From IMG/VR virus record IMGVR_UViG_3300044800_000230, positions 1 to 61,891 of that record: DNA of 61,891 nt. One strand, 5' to 3'. How positions within the stretch are numbered: the first letter of the stretch is position 1; each line of letters opens with the position of its first letter. This document shows positions 16,587 to 25,263 of the stretch, piece by piece. Below the pieces are notes generated by a model. The model was not told the DNA's origin. It made no database searches and was given only the letters and a program-made list of their open reading frames with translations. The position numbers and the translations under genes were made by a program. Origin of the DNA: a virus.

Positions 16587-16796
16587 ATGACGATAAAAGA
16601 AATTAAGGGATACGAGCAAATTATCGATGGAATTGAACTTATTCGATCAAGGAATAATAAAAATTGGATGAATCTTCTTCGGATTGCCTTAAAACATGCA
16701 CCGAAAGAAGGTCAGAAGATCATGCGAAATATCGTAGATTGCGATTCTGAAATAAACAAATTAACCAGCCGATTGGCAGGAGGAAATAAGAAATGA
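16587..16796 (+). CDS. Small protein of unknown function
   Basis: 69 residues from the ATG behind AAGAGG; an in-frame ATG at 16515 lies inside the NeuB-like gene and is less likely. It is helical and basic (NNKNWMNLLRIALKHAPKEG). It overlaps the next start by 4 bases. Confidence 0.55.
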   Translation: MTIKEIKGYEQIIDGIELIRSRNNKNWMNLLRIALKHAPKEGQKIMRNIVDCDSEINKLTSRLAGGNKK

Positions 16797-17299
16797 GAAG
16801 CATGCAGAATGAAGAATGGTTTTGTGGATTCAGCACTGAAACCAAACCGACAGGTTGCCCAATGGGAACGAAGTTCTTTGAATTGGATACCAAATGTACC
16901 TATATCTGGGACCTGATTCAGTGGACTCGTGACCCCACAACCCTCTTCGGGGCAGAGAAACATCCTACGATTAATATTTCAATCTCGGTGACAAGTTGTC
17001 AAAGTTTTATGAGTCCTCTCTGGGTCAAGCCGGGAAGAACACTAATTAATATCCTGACAACTACGCCAGTATCAACCGGAGTGACTTTTACATTGACGGT
17101 TCTTTCGGCAGAATCGACTCTCGGGGTCTTCTTTACCTCGACGGAAGTTTCGGGTTCAGTCGTTAAGATGCTTCCAGTTACGACATTGAATTACGGTGTG
17201 CCGATTGCAGATGGAGGTGTCTATTTCAATGCCGCACTAACAGCGGTGGTTCCGAGTACCAGCCTTGGAACAATAACCATTACTCCCTATACGATGTGA
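16793..17299 (+). CDS. Virion structural protein candidate
   Basis: 168 residues with AGGAGGAAATAAG upstream. It opens with STETKPTGCPMGTKFFELD and a CTYIWDLIQW segment. This opening recurs in small phage structural proteins encoded near capsid genes. The rest is Thr/Ser/Val-rich beta sequence. No enzymatic motif is visible. A head or tail decoration role is inferred. Confidence 0.55.
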   Translation: MRSMQNEEWFCGFSTETKPTGCPMGTKFFELDTKCTYIWDLIQWTRDPTTLFGAEKHPTINISISVTSCQSFMSPLWVKPGRTLINILTTTPVSTGVTFTLTVLSAESTLGVFFTSTEVSGSVVKMLPVTTLNYGVPIADGGVYFNAALTAVVPSTSLGTITITPYTM

Positions 17300-17328
17300 G
17301 GGATGATGAAATAAAAGAAGAAAGGAAA

Positions 17329-19056
17329 ATGAAAATGGCAGATGAAGCCGAAACAAAAGTAACGGAAGATTGTCAGATGCAGAGGGATAAGTATAAGAAA
17401 AAGGACAAGGTGATAATCACTGGTTTTGCAGACTCATGGAAGAAGGCCCCATTCAACGATGAAAGTTTCGAGGTATGGGGAATGAACTCCCTTTTCGAAC
17501 TGATTCCGAGATGGGATCTGTGGTTTGAAATCCATGATGTGAACCTTTTCGAACTGAGGACGAATAAGGAAATTGGATATGGACTTACACGCACGGGGCA
17601 ACCATATCTTGAGGCGCTTGCACAACTGAAATGCAAAGATGGGACGCCATGCCCTGTGATGATGGTCGAGACCTACCCCGATATCCCGAACGGGGTACGT
17701 TATCCATTCGAATTTGCGAGGGATAAATTAGGAAATTATTTTACTAATTCCGTATCTTACATGATTGCTCTCGCTATCTTATGGGGATACAAGGAGATCC
17801 ACATCTTCGGGGTAGATATGGCAACGAATTGTGTGGCTCCTGAAACACGAATTTTGACATCTGATCTTAGATGGATACCAGCCTCCGAGGTTAAAGACGG
17901 AGATGAACTTATTGCTTTCGACGAATATTCCAAGGATGGAGACGGTCATAGTCGAAGATGGAGAAAGACAAAGGTCAAATCTGCAACTAAAATCCAAGGA
18001 CCCTCTTGGGAAACATGCTTTGAGGATGGAACAAAAATGATAACATCTTCCCTGCATGGATGGCTTACTCATGGAGAAAATGAGAACCGATGGAAAACGA
18101 CAGAGGATTTAATGACTCGACATCATCGGTCGGACAGACCGACCAGAGCATTAAAACTTCTCCCGACATGGGAAACGGATAATTCACGGGAGGCAGGATA
18201 TCTTGCGGCAGCTTTTGATGGTGAGGGTCATTTAGTTCAAGGGGAAACTCGTAATTGTGGAACCCATACTTTGAGAATCGGATTCTCCCAACATGAAAAT
18301 GCAATGAGCCAAATGGTTGAGGATTATTTAGGAAAATATAAATTGGAATATAGTGTAAACAGAAATAATGGAACAAGAAAATATCAGATAAATGGTGGAC
18401 GGCCTGAATTATTACGATTTTTAGGACAGATTCGTCCTGTCCGATTACTAAGTAAATTTTCGCCCGAGATTTTAGGACAATTGACAAGTAGGGAAAATGT
18501 GGCAGTTACGGAATCAAGATTCATCGGTGATCATTCATTAATCGCAATTCAGACGGATACTAAAACATTTATTGCCGAAGGATTCGCAAATCATAATACC
18601 GAGTACGGAACTCAACGTCCCTCGTGTGAATATTACGTCGGAATTGCCGTGGGAATGGGGATCAAGGTCTATATCCCACCGGAGGCCGACCTTCTGAAGG
18701 CTGAATTCATGTATGGATTTGAGGGGGAGAAGAAACTTTCCTTTATCTCGAAGATGGAATCCCTGATCACGAGTATGGATCAGAGGAGAGCAATTGCAAT
18801 GCAGAATCAGGCAATGTCCCAACGGTCGTTAGACCAACTCATCGGCAGGATGGAGCAAATGAAACTTCAGAAAGAATGGCCGGAGTTAGCATCCGATGGG
18901 GGGAAGAAGAAACTTGATGAAGAGATTGCCAAATATAATATCGAGTGGTCGAACCATCTTCAGGCCCTTGACCTTGCAAGGAAACAGGCGGACCAATATG
19001 TCGGGGCGGTCGAGGGATTAAGAGAGGCAATAAAGATTCGGTTGCTCTTTAAATAA
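17329..19056 (+). CDS. Intein-split protein with Rossmann-like N-part and coiled-coil C-part
   Basis: The start is placed at 17329 (AAAGGAAA upstream); a GTG at 17296 overlapping the previous stop is possible. Removing the 256-residue intein (17830-18597) leaves about 319 residues. The first ~165 read KVIITGFADSWKKAPF, FEVWGMNSL, RWDLWFEIHD and YKEIHIFGVDMA. After the intein come EYGTQRPSCEYYVGIAVG and KVYIPPEADLLK. This resembles a Rossmann-type sugar-transfer or DUF115/Maf-like domain (tentative). The end is a long coiled coil. A Maf-like role would fit transfer of the CMP-sugar made by the neighbours, but this is inference. Confidence 0.65.
   Translation: MKMADEAETKVTEDCQMQRDKYKKKDKVIITGFADSWKKAPFNDESFEVWGMNSLFELIPRWDLWFEIHDVNLFELRTNKEIGYGLTRTGQPYLEALAQLKCKDGTPCPVMMVETYPDIPNGVRYPFEFARDKLGNYFTNSVSYMIALAILWGYKEIHIFGVDMATNCVAPETRILTSDLRWIPASEVKDGDELIAFDEYSKDGDGHSRRWRKTKVKSATKIQGPSWETCFEDGTKMITSSLHGWLTHGENENRWKTTEDLMTRHHRSDRPTRALKLLPTWETDNSREAGYLAAAFDGEGHLVQGETRNCGTHTLRIGFSQHENAMSQMVEDYLGKYKLEYSVNRNNGTRKYQINGGRPELLRFLGQIRPVRLLSKFSPEILGQLTSRENVAVTESRFIGDHSLIAIQTDTKTFIAEGFANHNTEYGTQRPSCEYYVGIAVGMGIKVYIPPEADLLKAEFMYGFEGEKKLSFISKMESLITSMDQRRAIAMQNQAMSQRSLDQLIGRMEQMKLQKEWPELASDGGKKKLDEEIAKYNIEWSNHLQALDLARKQADQYVGAVEGLREAIKIRLLFK
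17830..18597 (+). mobile_element. Intein with LAGLIDADG-type endonuclease
   Basis: It begins at Cys (CVAPETRILTSDLRWIPASE, block A) and ends ...TFIAEGFANHN before Thr+1 of the C-extein. Block B is SSLHGWL with the conserved His. A LAGLIDADG-like helix reads EAGYLAAAFDGEGHL, with a second, weaker half near LRFLGQIRP. The C-terminal block has the HN pair required for Asn cyclisation. All splice residues are in place, so splicing should be functional. The insertion site, inside the GVDMATN/TEYG strand-loop, is the conserved core of the host protein, as is usual for inteins. Confidence 0.93.
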
Positions 19057-19089
19057 AAGAGAGGCAAAGAATTAATTTAGGAGGAAAAT

Positions 19090-19488
19090 ATGGCTTGGAC
19101 GGCAAGTGTGTTTGATAAAAATGTGTTAAACGGAAGAGTCATTGTTGTTGTTCAATACTCAGACGGGACAAACCTGTTTAATGAGACCTATGAAACCATA
19201 GGACAACCATCAACGAGTTGGATTGAAAATCTTACTTTCAACCGTCTCAACCAACTAAACAATCAGAGTTTGGCGGGCCTTCCTTCAACAGGAATTATTA
19301 CACCCGTAAATCCTACGACACTCGTTTCCATATCAACATCACAACAGGATTGGGTTGTGAATTTCGGGATGTTGCAGAAAATAGACCTTTTGTTGAAATA
19401 CAATATAATTTCGACGACCGACTCAGACATTCTGGCATTGAAAAACTACCTGACAAACAACTGGAGGGTATTCCTAAAAGGGACATAG
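19090..19488 (+). CDS. Structural protein candidate of unknown function
   Basis: 132 residues with TTTAGGAGGAAAAT upstream. It opens with beta-type sequence (GRVIVVVQYSDGTNLFNETYE) and ends in helices (DSDILALKNYLTNNWRVFL). The pattern is seen in short phage tail/head proteins, but no family is recognised. Confidence 0.5.
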   Translation: MAWTASVFDKNVLNGRVIVVVQYSDGTNLFNETYETIGQPSTSWIENLTFNRLNQLNNQSLAGLPSTGIITPVNPTTLVSISTSQQDWVVNFGMLQKIDLLLKYNIISTTDSDILALKNYLTNNWRVFLKGT

Positions 19489-19496
19489 GAATTGAA

Positions 19497-19598
19497 ATGA
19501 AATGGTATTATCTCGGTCCGATTGGAGAACCATACCGGAGAAGTTGGGGCAACTTGGAACCTAATAAGTGGAGAGGAATTTTGAAAATCACTGGTTGA
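19497..19598 (+). CDS. Tiny protein of unknown function
   Basis: 33 residues: KWYYLGPIGEPYRRSWGNLE, then a basic tail. Nine bases after the previous stop, with a GGAATTG upstream. Weak evidence. Confidence 0.35.
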   Translation: MKWYYLGPIGEPYRRSWGNLEPNKWRGILKITG

Positions 19599-19809
19599 TT
19601 TGTGAACCAAACCATTCATCGATTGCGATATTAATATCAGAGGAAGAAATGGTTTCTCCAACCAAAACATCATTTTTGAAAATGCTCACTCTATTCCGAA
19701 AGCGTTCTATTTTTATAACGTCGCCTGGTTTCCAGGATATTGAATCAATTAATGACACAACTTCATTCATAAGTTTTTTATACCAAAAACAAGGTTTAAT
19801 GTCAAGCAA
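19588..19809 (-). CDS. Possible reverse-strand small protein
   Basis: An open frame of 73 codons on the opposite strand, within an otherwise empty spacer of the rightward structural operon. SWKPGDVIKIERFRNRVSIF, DVLVGETISSSDINIAIDEW and other parts have normal protein composition, unlike the forward frames here. The first codon available is TTG, with an ATG 13 codons later; no ribosome-binding site is seen before either. It could be a fragment of an inserted gene. Confidence 0.35.
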   Translation of the reverse strand: MLDIKPCFWYKKLMNEVVSLIDSISWKPGDVIKIERFRNRVSIFKNDVLVGETISSSDINIAIDEWFGSQINQ

Positions 19810-19837
19810 ATTAAGAATGAGTGGAGAAGAATTCTAA

Positions 19838-20503
19838 ATGACCCTACCCGTAATTGACAATTTTCCATATAGCGATGGGGATTTAGCCACCATTTCAAGT
19901 GGGAAATGGGCAACCGCACCTGGATTTGGCGGTTTAACGGTATCTACCAACAAACTCCTTAATACTGCTAGTGCATGGAATTGTTGTTATTGGACTGCCG
20001 ACTCATTCAATAATAACCAATATTCACTCTGTCTGCTTATAGATAGTGGTGGTTGGCTGGGGCCAGCGGTTAGGATTGCAGCAGCGGGAAGTGGAAATAT
20101 GTATTTTATCATGCCAGGCGATCCTCTTCCCAATGGTGTGCGGTTCTTTAAGGTTATTAACGGTTCATTTACTCAATTAGGTTCAACAGTTTCTCGAACA
20201 AATGTTGATGGTGAGATTTGGAAGTTATCTATTTCTGGGACAACCCTAACAGCTAACATAGCTGGTGTTGACGTAGCAACTCAAGATGCTGGTTCAGAAC
20301 TTACAAGTGGTTATGCGGGGATAACAATTTGCACAAGTTATAAAACAATGGATAATTGGGAAGGTGGGAATGTAGGGGTAGGGGGGGGGTCAACTCCAGA
20401 GGCAAGTTTAAAAATAGTAAAAGGTTCATCCGGTTCTGGTTCGGGATGTTTTCTACCCTCTGAGAATGAGGCGATAGAAACAATAAGTAAAACGGAGGAT
20501 TAA
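19838..20503 (+). CDS. Lectin-like (concanavalin-fold type) structural protein
   Basis: 221 residues. After NFPYSDGDLATISSGKWATA comes a jelly-roll-type sequence with YSLCLLIDS, WKLSISGTTLTANIAGVDVA and GYAGITICTSYKTMDNWEGG. The order matches LamG/DUF1080-like beta-sandwich domains that bind glycans or form virion appendages. A short Gly/Ser-rich tail follows. It is probably a fiber or decoration protein. Confidence 0.6.
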   Translation: MTLPVIDNFPYSDGDLATISSGKWATAPGFGGLTVSTNKLLNTASAWNCCYWTADSFNNNQYSLCLLIDSGGWLGPAVRIAAAGSGNMYFIMPGDPLPNGVRFFKVINGSFTQLGSTVSRTNVDGEIWKLSISGTTLTANIAGVDVATQDAGSELTSGYAGITICTSYKTMDNWEGGNVGVGGGSTPEASLKIVKGSSGSGSGCFLPSENEAIETISKTED

Positions 20504-20504
20504 A

Positions 20505-20975
20505 ATGGCTCAAGAATTATGGGTTCTTGGAAATACAAGTGCCTGTCCGATGGCATCATCTTCGGAAAGGGCGATCATATCTCTTGTTTCAACAAATAAT
20601 GATATTCCAATCAAGGAATGGTCAGTCTGGTTCGACGGACTTATCAGTTCGGGGGCTCCGGTTAGGGTGACACTTTCCAGATGCACGACAATTGGGAACA
20701 TGACTACTGCAACGGTTTTCTCACAATGTATCAGGAGTGGGTCAACGGGAGCCGTAGGTAGATCGGTAGGACGTGTGGTGGATATGACCAATACATCCTC
20801 TGAACCAGGATCATCGGGGTATCTGGCAAGAAGGTTCGTTCACCCGCAGGTAGGTTATCACGAAAAATTCCCGATGGGTCAGGAACCACATATTATCAAT
20901 GGTCAGGCGGTCTGCATCTTCGTCAGTTCACCCACAACACTCGATTGCTTCGCCGAGATCGTTTTTGAGGAGTAA
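20505..20975 (+). CDS. Structural protein of unknown function
   Basis: 156 residues with an ACGGAGGATTAAA ribosome-binding site. It is beta-rich with Ser/Thr runs (GNTSACPMASSSERAIISLV, PVRVTLSRCTTIGNMTTATV). It is similar in style to the 135-residue product at 21096. No family is recognised. Confidence 0.55.
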   Translation: MAQELWVLGNTSACPMASSSERAIISLVSTNNDIPIKEWSVWFDGLISSGAPVRVTLSRCTTIGNMTTATVFSQCIRSGSTGAVGRSVGRVVDMTNTSSEPGSSGYLARRFVHPQVGYHEKFPMGQEPHIINGQAVCIFVSSPTTLDCFAEIVFEE

Positions 20976-20978
20976 TTT

Positions 20979-21095
20979 ATGGAAGAAGAAAAAAAGGAAC
21001 CAGAGGTAGAAGCGATTTTTATTCAACCGCACGATTGTTTTACGACGGTTGTTTTCGATTTTAACACTCAAGAAGATAACAAGGAGGAAAAATAA
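20979..21095 (+). CDS. Small acidic protein of unknown function
   Basis: 38 residues with TTTGAGGAG upstream. Strongly acidic ends flank AIFIQPHDCFTTVVFDF. It is followed directly by the next ATG, and its 3' end supplies that gene's AAGGAGG. Confidence 0.5.
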   Translation: MEEEKKEPEVEAIFIQPHDCFTTVVFDFNTQEDNKEEK

Positions 21096-21503
21096 ATGGG
21101 AACAAAAGGATGTTCAACTGGGATAATGGATGCCCTTCTAACGGCTATTTGCACTCCCAACGGGAATTTGAGGATAGTTCTGATGGCTTCATCGGGGGCT
21201 TCATGGCCCATAACAATTGCATCTGCATCTTCAAACTCAACGGGATGCCTTGCACAATCGACTAACGGTGGTTTCCCGACAACGGGTCTTTTCACGATCG
21301 GTTCAACTGGAAATAACAGGTATATAACCATTCCCGCCTGTTCCTGCGACACTATATTGCAGACAGACGTGGCATCCTACGTTGCCTTGATTGATGATTC
21401 ATCCTCGATCCGATATATCACAACCTGCACCACGCAGGCGGTAACTGCGGCAGGGAAAGTCAATATCGGGACTTGGCAAATCACGGTTAATATACCCACC
21501 TAA
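21096..21503 (+). CDS. Structural protein of unknown function
   Basis: 135 residues behind AAGGAGGAAAAATAA. Short beta-type segments, Ser/Thr-rich, with conserved-looking CSCDTILQTDVASYVALIDD and an ending KVNIGTWQITVNIPT. It shares style with 20505. A tail or decoration role is inferred. Confidence 0.55.
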   Translation: MGTKGCSTGIMDALLTAICTPNGNLRIVLMASSGASWPITIASASSNSTGCLAQSTNGGFPTTGLFTIGSTGNNRYITIPACSCDTILQTDVASYVALIDDSSSIRYITTCTTQAVTAAGKVNIGTWQITVNIPT

Positions 21504-21514
21504 TGGAGGGTTAG

Positions 21515-23425
21515 ATGTTTCGTTGGCCTGTAACAAGGCGAAGACCGTTTTTCGGTAAACTATTGACGGCTGCGGCAATCGCAGGGGCTCTCACAATAAC
21601 CCCTGCGAATTGTTCACAAAGTCAAACTGTTGTCTCTCCAAACGTTCAAGCCAATACAATTTTTCCCTCATCCTGCATTCAGACACAGACATCGACTCTC
21701 CCCACGATTGTTCAGAAAAATATAATATCTCCTGATTCGGCGACTCAATCACAATCGGCGACAAATATTTCTTTTGGAGACCCATCTTGGATAGATTACT
21801 ATCCAGAGAGCAACCAACAAAACGAAGAGTATATTTATGATGCCGATCATTTTGGAGTAGGTCAATCTTTTACTGGCGATGGCAGAACCCTTGACCATGC
21901 CAAATTTTATCTTCGCAAAAATGGACTTCCAACTGGAAATATTTATGTAAAACTTTATATCCATTCTGGAACTTATGGTGTAGATAGCGTCCCTACTGGA
22001 GACCCACTTGCCACTTCTGATCCTGTAGATATTGCTGGATTAACCACAAGTTTTCAGCTTATCGAATTCAATTATTCAATGCCATATACACCAGTTAATG
22101 GGACGCATTATGTTCAGACGGTAGAGTATACTGATTCAGCTGCAGGTAAGAATCTTCGAGTTGGCTCAAATGATCCCAGTGGCCCACCTTATGACAATCC
22201 AACCCACGCTGGAAATGAAAGTTACACTTATACTTATTCACCATTAGTTTGGGGTGTCAGGCATGATATTGATCTAATTTTTTATGCCATTTCGGATCAA
22301 GGGGCAATTTTCACTGTATCTCCTGATTCATGTATCCAATCTCAATCCACCACACAACCCTCTATTAATATTGGTGGGGCCATATCGATAAGTCCTGTTA
22401 GTTGCACGCAGGCACAGGAAGCGACTTCACCTTCGATTGTTCAGAATAACATTCTGACAATTGCGAGTTGTACACAGACTCAAACGGCAACCCTTCCTTC
22501 GATTGTACAGAAGAATATAATAACTCCTAATTCATGTACACAGGCACAAGGGACAACCCTTCCCACTGTCGTTTTTAAAAGTGTTGTTTCGCCTAATTCT
22601 GACACCCAAACCCAAGGAGCGACACTCCCCACGATTGTCCAGACCAATGTCGTTACTCCGAATTCGGCAACGCAGACACAGACTTCTACCCTGCCAAGTG
22701 TCGGGGTAGGGGTTAATATTGTCTCCAATCCGGCGAGTCAGACACAAACGGCGACTCTTCCTTCAATCATCCAGACGAATGTAATAACTCCTGTATCCTG
22801 CGTGCAGATACAAGCGACCAGTTTACCGACGATAATACAGACGAATATTATCTCCCCAAATTCGGCAACCCAAACCCAAGGTGCAACGGTTCCTTCTGTT
22901 GGGGCAGGAATGACTGTTTCACCGAATAGTGCCACGCAGACCCAAACAGTAACCCAGCCGACAATCGTTCAAAAGAATGTAATCATTCCCAACTCAGCGA
23001 CACAGGTTCAGACGGCGACATCCCCTGCAGTTGGTTCGGCAGTAATAATCACGCCTAACAATTGCACACAGGCACAGATTGAAACATCTCCGATGGTTGT
23101 ATATGTGGCCATTATTACCCCAAATAATGATTCACAATCTCAAATCGCTACATCTCCAACCCTTACAATAACACCTTTTATCCAGCCAAATAATTGCACC
23201 CAAACGCAGATAGCAACATCCGTTGTTAGTCTGGGTGCCTTAATCCCAAATAGTGCAACACAGGGGCAAACGGCGACATCACCCCTTGTAATTTCTGGGA
23301 TGGCGGTGATCATTGATTTCGTTTCAAATACCATGGATTCGATGGCGATGGCAAAAGATGTTGAATATTCGCACACGGCAAAAAAGAATAATTATCTTTT
23401 TAGAACGAAACCAGAGGAGACCTAA
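21515..23425 (+). CDS. 18-fold repeat protein with an inserted jelly-roll domain
   Basis: 636 residues with TGGAGGG upstream. About 18 degenerate units of ~22 residues follow the pattern P-N-S-A-T-Q-T-Q-T-A-T-L-P-T-I-V-Q-x-N-V-I-S: three before residue ~85 and fifteen after ~265. Between them lies a separate ~180-residue domain (FGVGQSFTGDGRTLDHAKF, IYVKLYIHSGTYG, NGTHYVQTVEYT) resembling the choice-of-anchor/carbohydrate-binding jelly rolls of surface proteins. The repeats have no charges and suit an extended beta stalk, so this is probably a head or tail fiber-like appendage. Confidence 0.7.
   Translation: MFRWPVTRRRPFFGKLLTAAAIAGALTITPANCSQSQTVVSPNVQANTIFPSSCIQTQTSTLPTIVQKNIISPDSATQSQSATNISFGDPSWIDYYPESNQQNEEYIYDADHFGVGQSFTGDGRTLDHAKFYLRKNGLPTGNIYVKLYIHSGTYGVDSVPTGDPLATSDPVDIAGLTTSFQLIEFNYSMPYTPVNGTHYVQTVEYTDSAAGKNLRVGSNDPSGPPYDNPTHAGNESYTYTYSPLVWGVRHDIDLIFYAISDQGAIFTVSPDSCIQSQSTTQPSINIGGAISISPVSCTQAQEATSPSIVQNNILTIASCTQTQTATLPSIVQKNIITPNSCTQAQGTTLPTVVFKSVVSPNSDTQTQGATLPTIVQTNVVTPNSATQTQTSTLPSVGVGVNIVSNPASQTQTATLPSIIQTNVITPVSCVQIQATSLPTIIQTNIISPNSATQTQGATVPSVGAGMTVSPNSATQTQTVTQPTIVQKNVIIPNSATQVQTATSPAVGSAVIITPNNCTQAQIETSPMVVYVAIITPNNDSQSQIATSPTLTITPFIQPNNCTQTQIATSVVSLGALIPNSATQGQTATSPLVISGMAVIIDFVSNTMDSMAMAKDVEYSHTAKKNNYLFRTKPEET
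22311..23300 (+). repeat. Tandem ~66-bp coding repeats
   Basis: Fifteen successive units of about 63-72 bp, each encoding a PNSATQTQTATLP-type module. They are degenerate at the DNA level, so not a recent expansion. Units alternate between a short VQ-TN-I connector and a G/V-rich connector. Confidence 0.8.
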
Positions 23426-23787
23426 TGCCAGATTTTCAAGGAACCAAAACAGTCATCTTGCAACCTGGGGATGTGAAAGTCCCATATGGATTCCAATGGA
23501 CGGTCTGCTCCTGTTCTACAGGGAATGACGGGTCTATCCCATTCGGACATTCAATTTCAACTGGTGTGACAACCGCCCATAGGGAAGATGGTGTCTCGAT
23601 GTCAACGGCGATAGTAGCCGGTTCAAGTTGGACAGGGAATGTGGCAACAATCCTTCTTTCCTTTCCTTCTTCAACGGGTGCCTTGTCAGGGAAATACCAT
23701 CTTACCTTCACGGCAACGATCTCTGACGGGACTACGACCTATTCGAAGGAATTTGACTTCAATCGAATTATGGTGAGGAACCTATGA
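23425..23787 (+). CDS. Beta-sandwich-type small structural protein
   Basis: 120 residues; the ATG overlaps the repeat-protein stop and AGAGGAG is upstream. GKYHLTFTATISDGTTTYSK is typical of an Ig-like or lectin-like beta sandwich. It is the last gene before the head-tail connectors and overlaps the next start by 4 bases. Confidence 0.55.
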   Translation: MPDFQGTKTVILQPGDVKVPYGFQWTVCSCSTGNDGSIPFGHSISTGVTTAHREDGVSMSTAIVAGSSWTGNVATILLSFPSSTGALSGKYHLTFTATISDGTTTYSKEFDFNRIMVRNL

Positions 23788-24368
23788 AAATAATAACTTC
23801 TGTCTCATCCACCGATGAACCAATTAAATTAGAAGAGGCAAAGAGTCACCTTAGAGTTGACATCAATGATGATGATAACCTGATCCAAAATCTCATCAAG
23901 GTGGCGAGGGAAAATGCTGAGAATTGGATGGCGAGGGCATTACTCCCACAGACAAAGATTTTATACCTTGATGGGTGGCCTGATAAACTCTTCATCAAAG
24001 TCCCGTTCCCGCCATTGATCTCTGTTACCTCAGTGACATACACGGATTACAATTTTGTGGTTTATCCTCTTTCTACGTCGGTCTATACCGTGGATTCGGT
24101 GAGTATTCCTGGGAGGGTAATATTGAATTGGGGTGTAATCTGGCCAATCACTATGTTATGTCGAAATAACCCTATTGCCATCACCTTCACATGCGGTTAT
24201 TCAGATGTGAGTTCAATTCCTGAATCGATCAAGCAGGGAATGAAGATCGATATTGCCGATATGTATGAGCAGAGAGAACCAAGGGTTCTCGGTGGTGGGA
24301 CAATGGTTCAGATACCGATTTTGGAACGACTCTATTCGGGTTACACCGATTGGACATGGAAAATATGA
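23784..24368 (+). CDS. Head-tail connector (HK97 gp6-like)
   Basis: 194 residues. DEPIKLEEAKSHLRVD at the start, DDDNLIQNLIKVARENAENW, and FTCGYSDVSSIPESIKQGMK near the end form the conserved layout of the gp6/phage_connect family, which sits under the portal ring. It is followed by the other connector and tail-completion genes in standard order. Confidence 0.88.
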   Translation: MKIITSVSSTDEPIKLEEAKSHLRVDINDDDNLIQNLIKVARENAENWMARALLPQTKILYLDGWPDKLFIKVPFPPLISVTSVTYTDYNFVVYPLSTSVYTVDSVSIPGRVILNWGVIWPITMLCRNNPIAITFTCGYSDVSSIPESIKQGMKIDIADMYEQREPRVLGGGTMVQIPILERLYSGYTDWTWKI

Positions 24369-24691
24369 GAGCAGGGCAGTTGAGGCATAGACTTGATCTT
24401 CAAACGAAGGTGCCAACCCGTGGGAGTTTCGGAGAGGAGATTCTTACATGGAAGACGCAGGTTACCGTCTGGGGGTCTGTCGAGTCACTCTCTGGACGGG
24501 AATATCTTCAGGCTCAGGCGAATCAATTACAATCAGAAGTCACACACCAGATCAGACTCCGTTATTACAAAGGGTTGAGACCAGATTGGAGAATTAAGTT
24601 CGGGTCGAGAATCTTTGATATTCTTTCAGGTCTGAATCCCGATGAAAGAAATAAAGAACTTCTCTTAATGGCTCGTGAATTCGTGACATAA
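24365..24691 (+). CDS. Head closure / head-tail joining protein
   Basis: 108 residues when started at the ATG overlapping the gp6 stop; it opens MRAGQLRHRLDLQTK, the typical start of SPP1 gp16/HK97 gp7-like stoppers. VWGSVESLSGREYLQAQANQ and IKFGSRIFDILSGLNPDERN are the other family blocks. It seals the head after packaging. Confidence 0.85.
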   Translation: MRAGQLRHRLDLQTKVPTRGSFGEEILTWKTQVTVWGSVESLSGREYLQAQANQLQSEVTHQIRLRYYKGLRPDWRIKFGSRIFDILSGLNPDERNKELLLMAREFVT

Positions 24692-24692
24692 C

Positions 24693-25259
24693 ATGCACTT
24701 CGATACAGGGTCAGGACACAATTTTATCACCATAGAATTACAGGGATTCAAGGCACTTGAAAATTGTTTGAGGGAACTGCCTGAAAAACTTGCCAAGAAA
24801 TATCTTGATAATGCGATAAAGGAAGGTCTCAAGATCGTTAAGCAATCAGAACAGGCACTTGCCCAGAAAGGAACACAACCCCACAAATGGCCAGGTCATC
24901 TTGCTACAAGTATCGAGATATATAAAACAAAACCCGGATCTTGGCCTTCAGGTGCTACGACGGCCTTTAGCGTGAAACCAATAAAGAAAAAAGGCGGGGG
25001 GTTTGCAATGATTATCGAATACGGGACAAAACCCCACTCTCTTGCACCAGTAAAGAAAAAGGCATTGGCATGGCAGGGGATCGTGAGAGAATGGGCGCAC
25101 CATCCAGGTTCAAGAAAATTTCCTTTCCTTGTCCCTTCTTGGGAACCAAATCTTGAATATATAATGGCAAGGATTGGAAATGTCCTCGCTGAAAATATAT
25201 ATGAGGAAACTGGAACATATAATTTTCAGGATAAATGGGTCAAGACGATAACTTGGTGA
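24693..25259 (+). CDS. HK97 gp10-like tail component
   Basis: 188 residues. FKALENCLRELPEKLAKKYL at the N-terminus, IIEYGTKPHSLAPVKKKALAW in the middle and FLVPSWEPNLEYIMARIGNV near the end follow the gp10/neck-tail protein pattern. The start lacks a strong Shine-Dalgarno sequence but sits one base after the previous stop. Confidence 0.8.
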   Translation: MHFDTGSGHNFITIELQGFKALENCLRELPEKLAKKYLDNAIKEGLKIVKQSEQALAQKGTQPHKWPGHLATSIEIYKTKPGSWPSGATTAFSVKPIKKKGGGFAMIIEYGTKPHSLAPVKKKALAWQGIVREWAHHPGSRKFPFLVPSWEPNLEYIMARIGNVLAENIYEETGTYNFQDKWVKTITW

Positions 25260-25263
25260 TGAT

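Noticed and set aside
19568-19837. Forward 89-codon frame in the gap after 19598
   Set aside because: Composition is unlike a protein and it lacks a ribosome-binding site; the reverse frame is more plausible.
22311-23300. CRISPR array
   Set aside because: The periodic sequence is a protein-coding repeat with variable units and no spacers. No CRISPR-like array was seen in the window.
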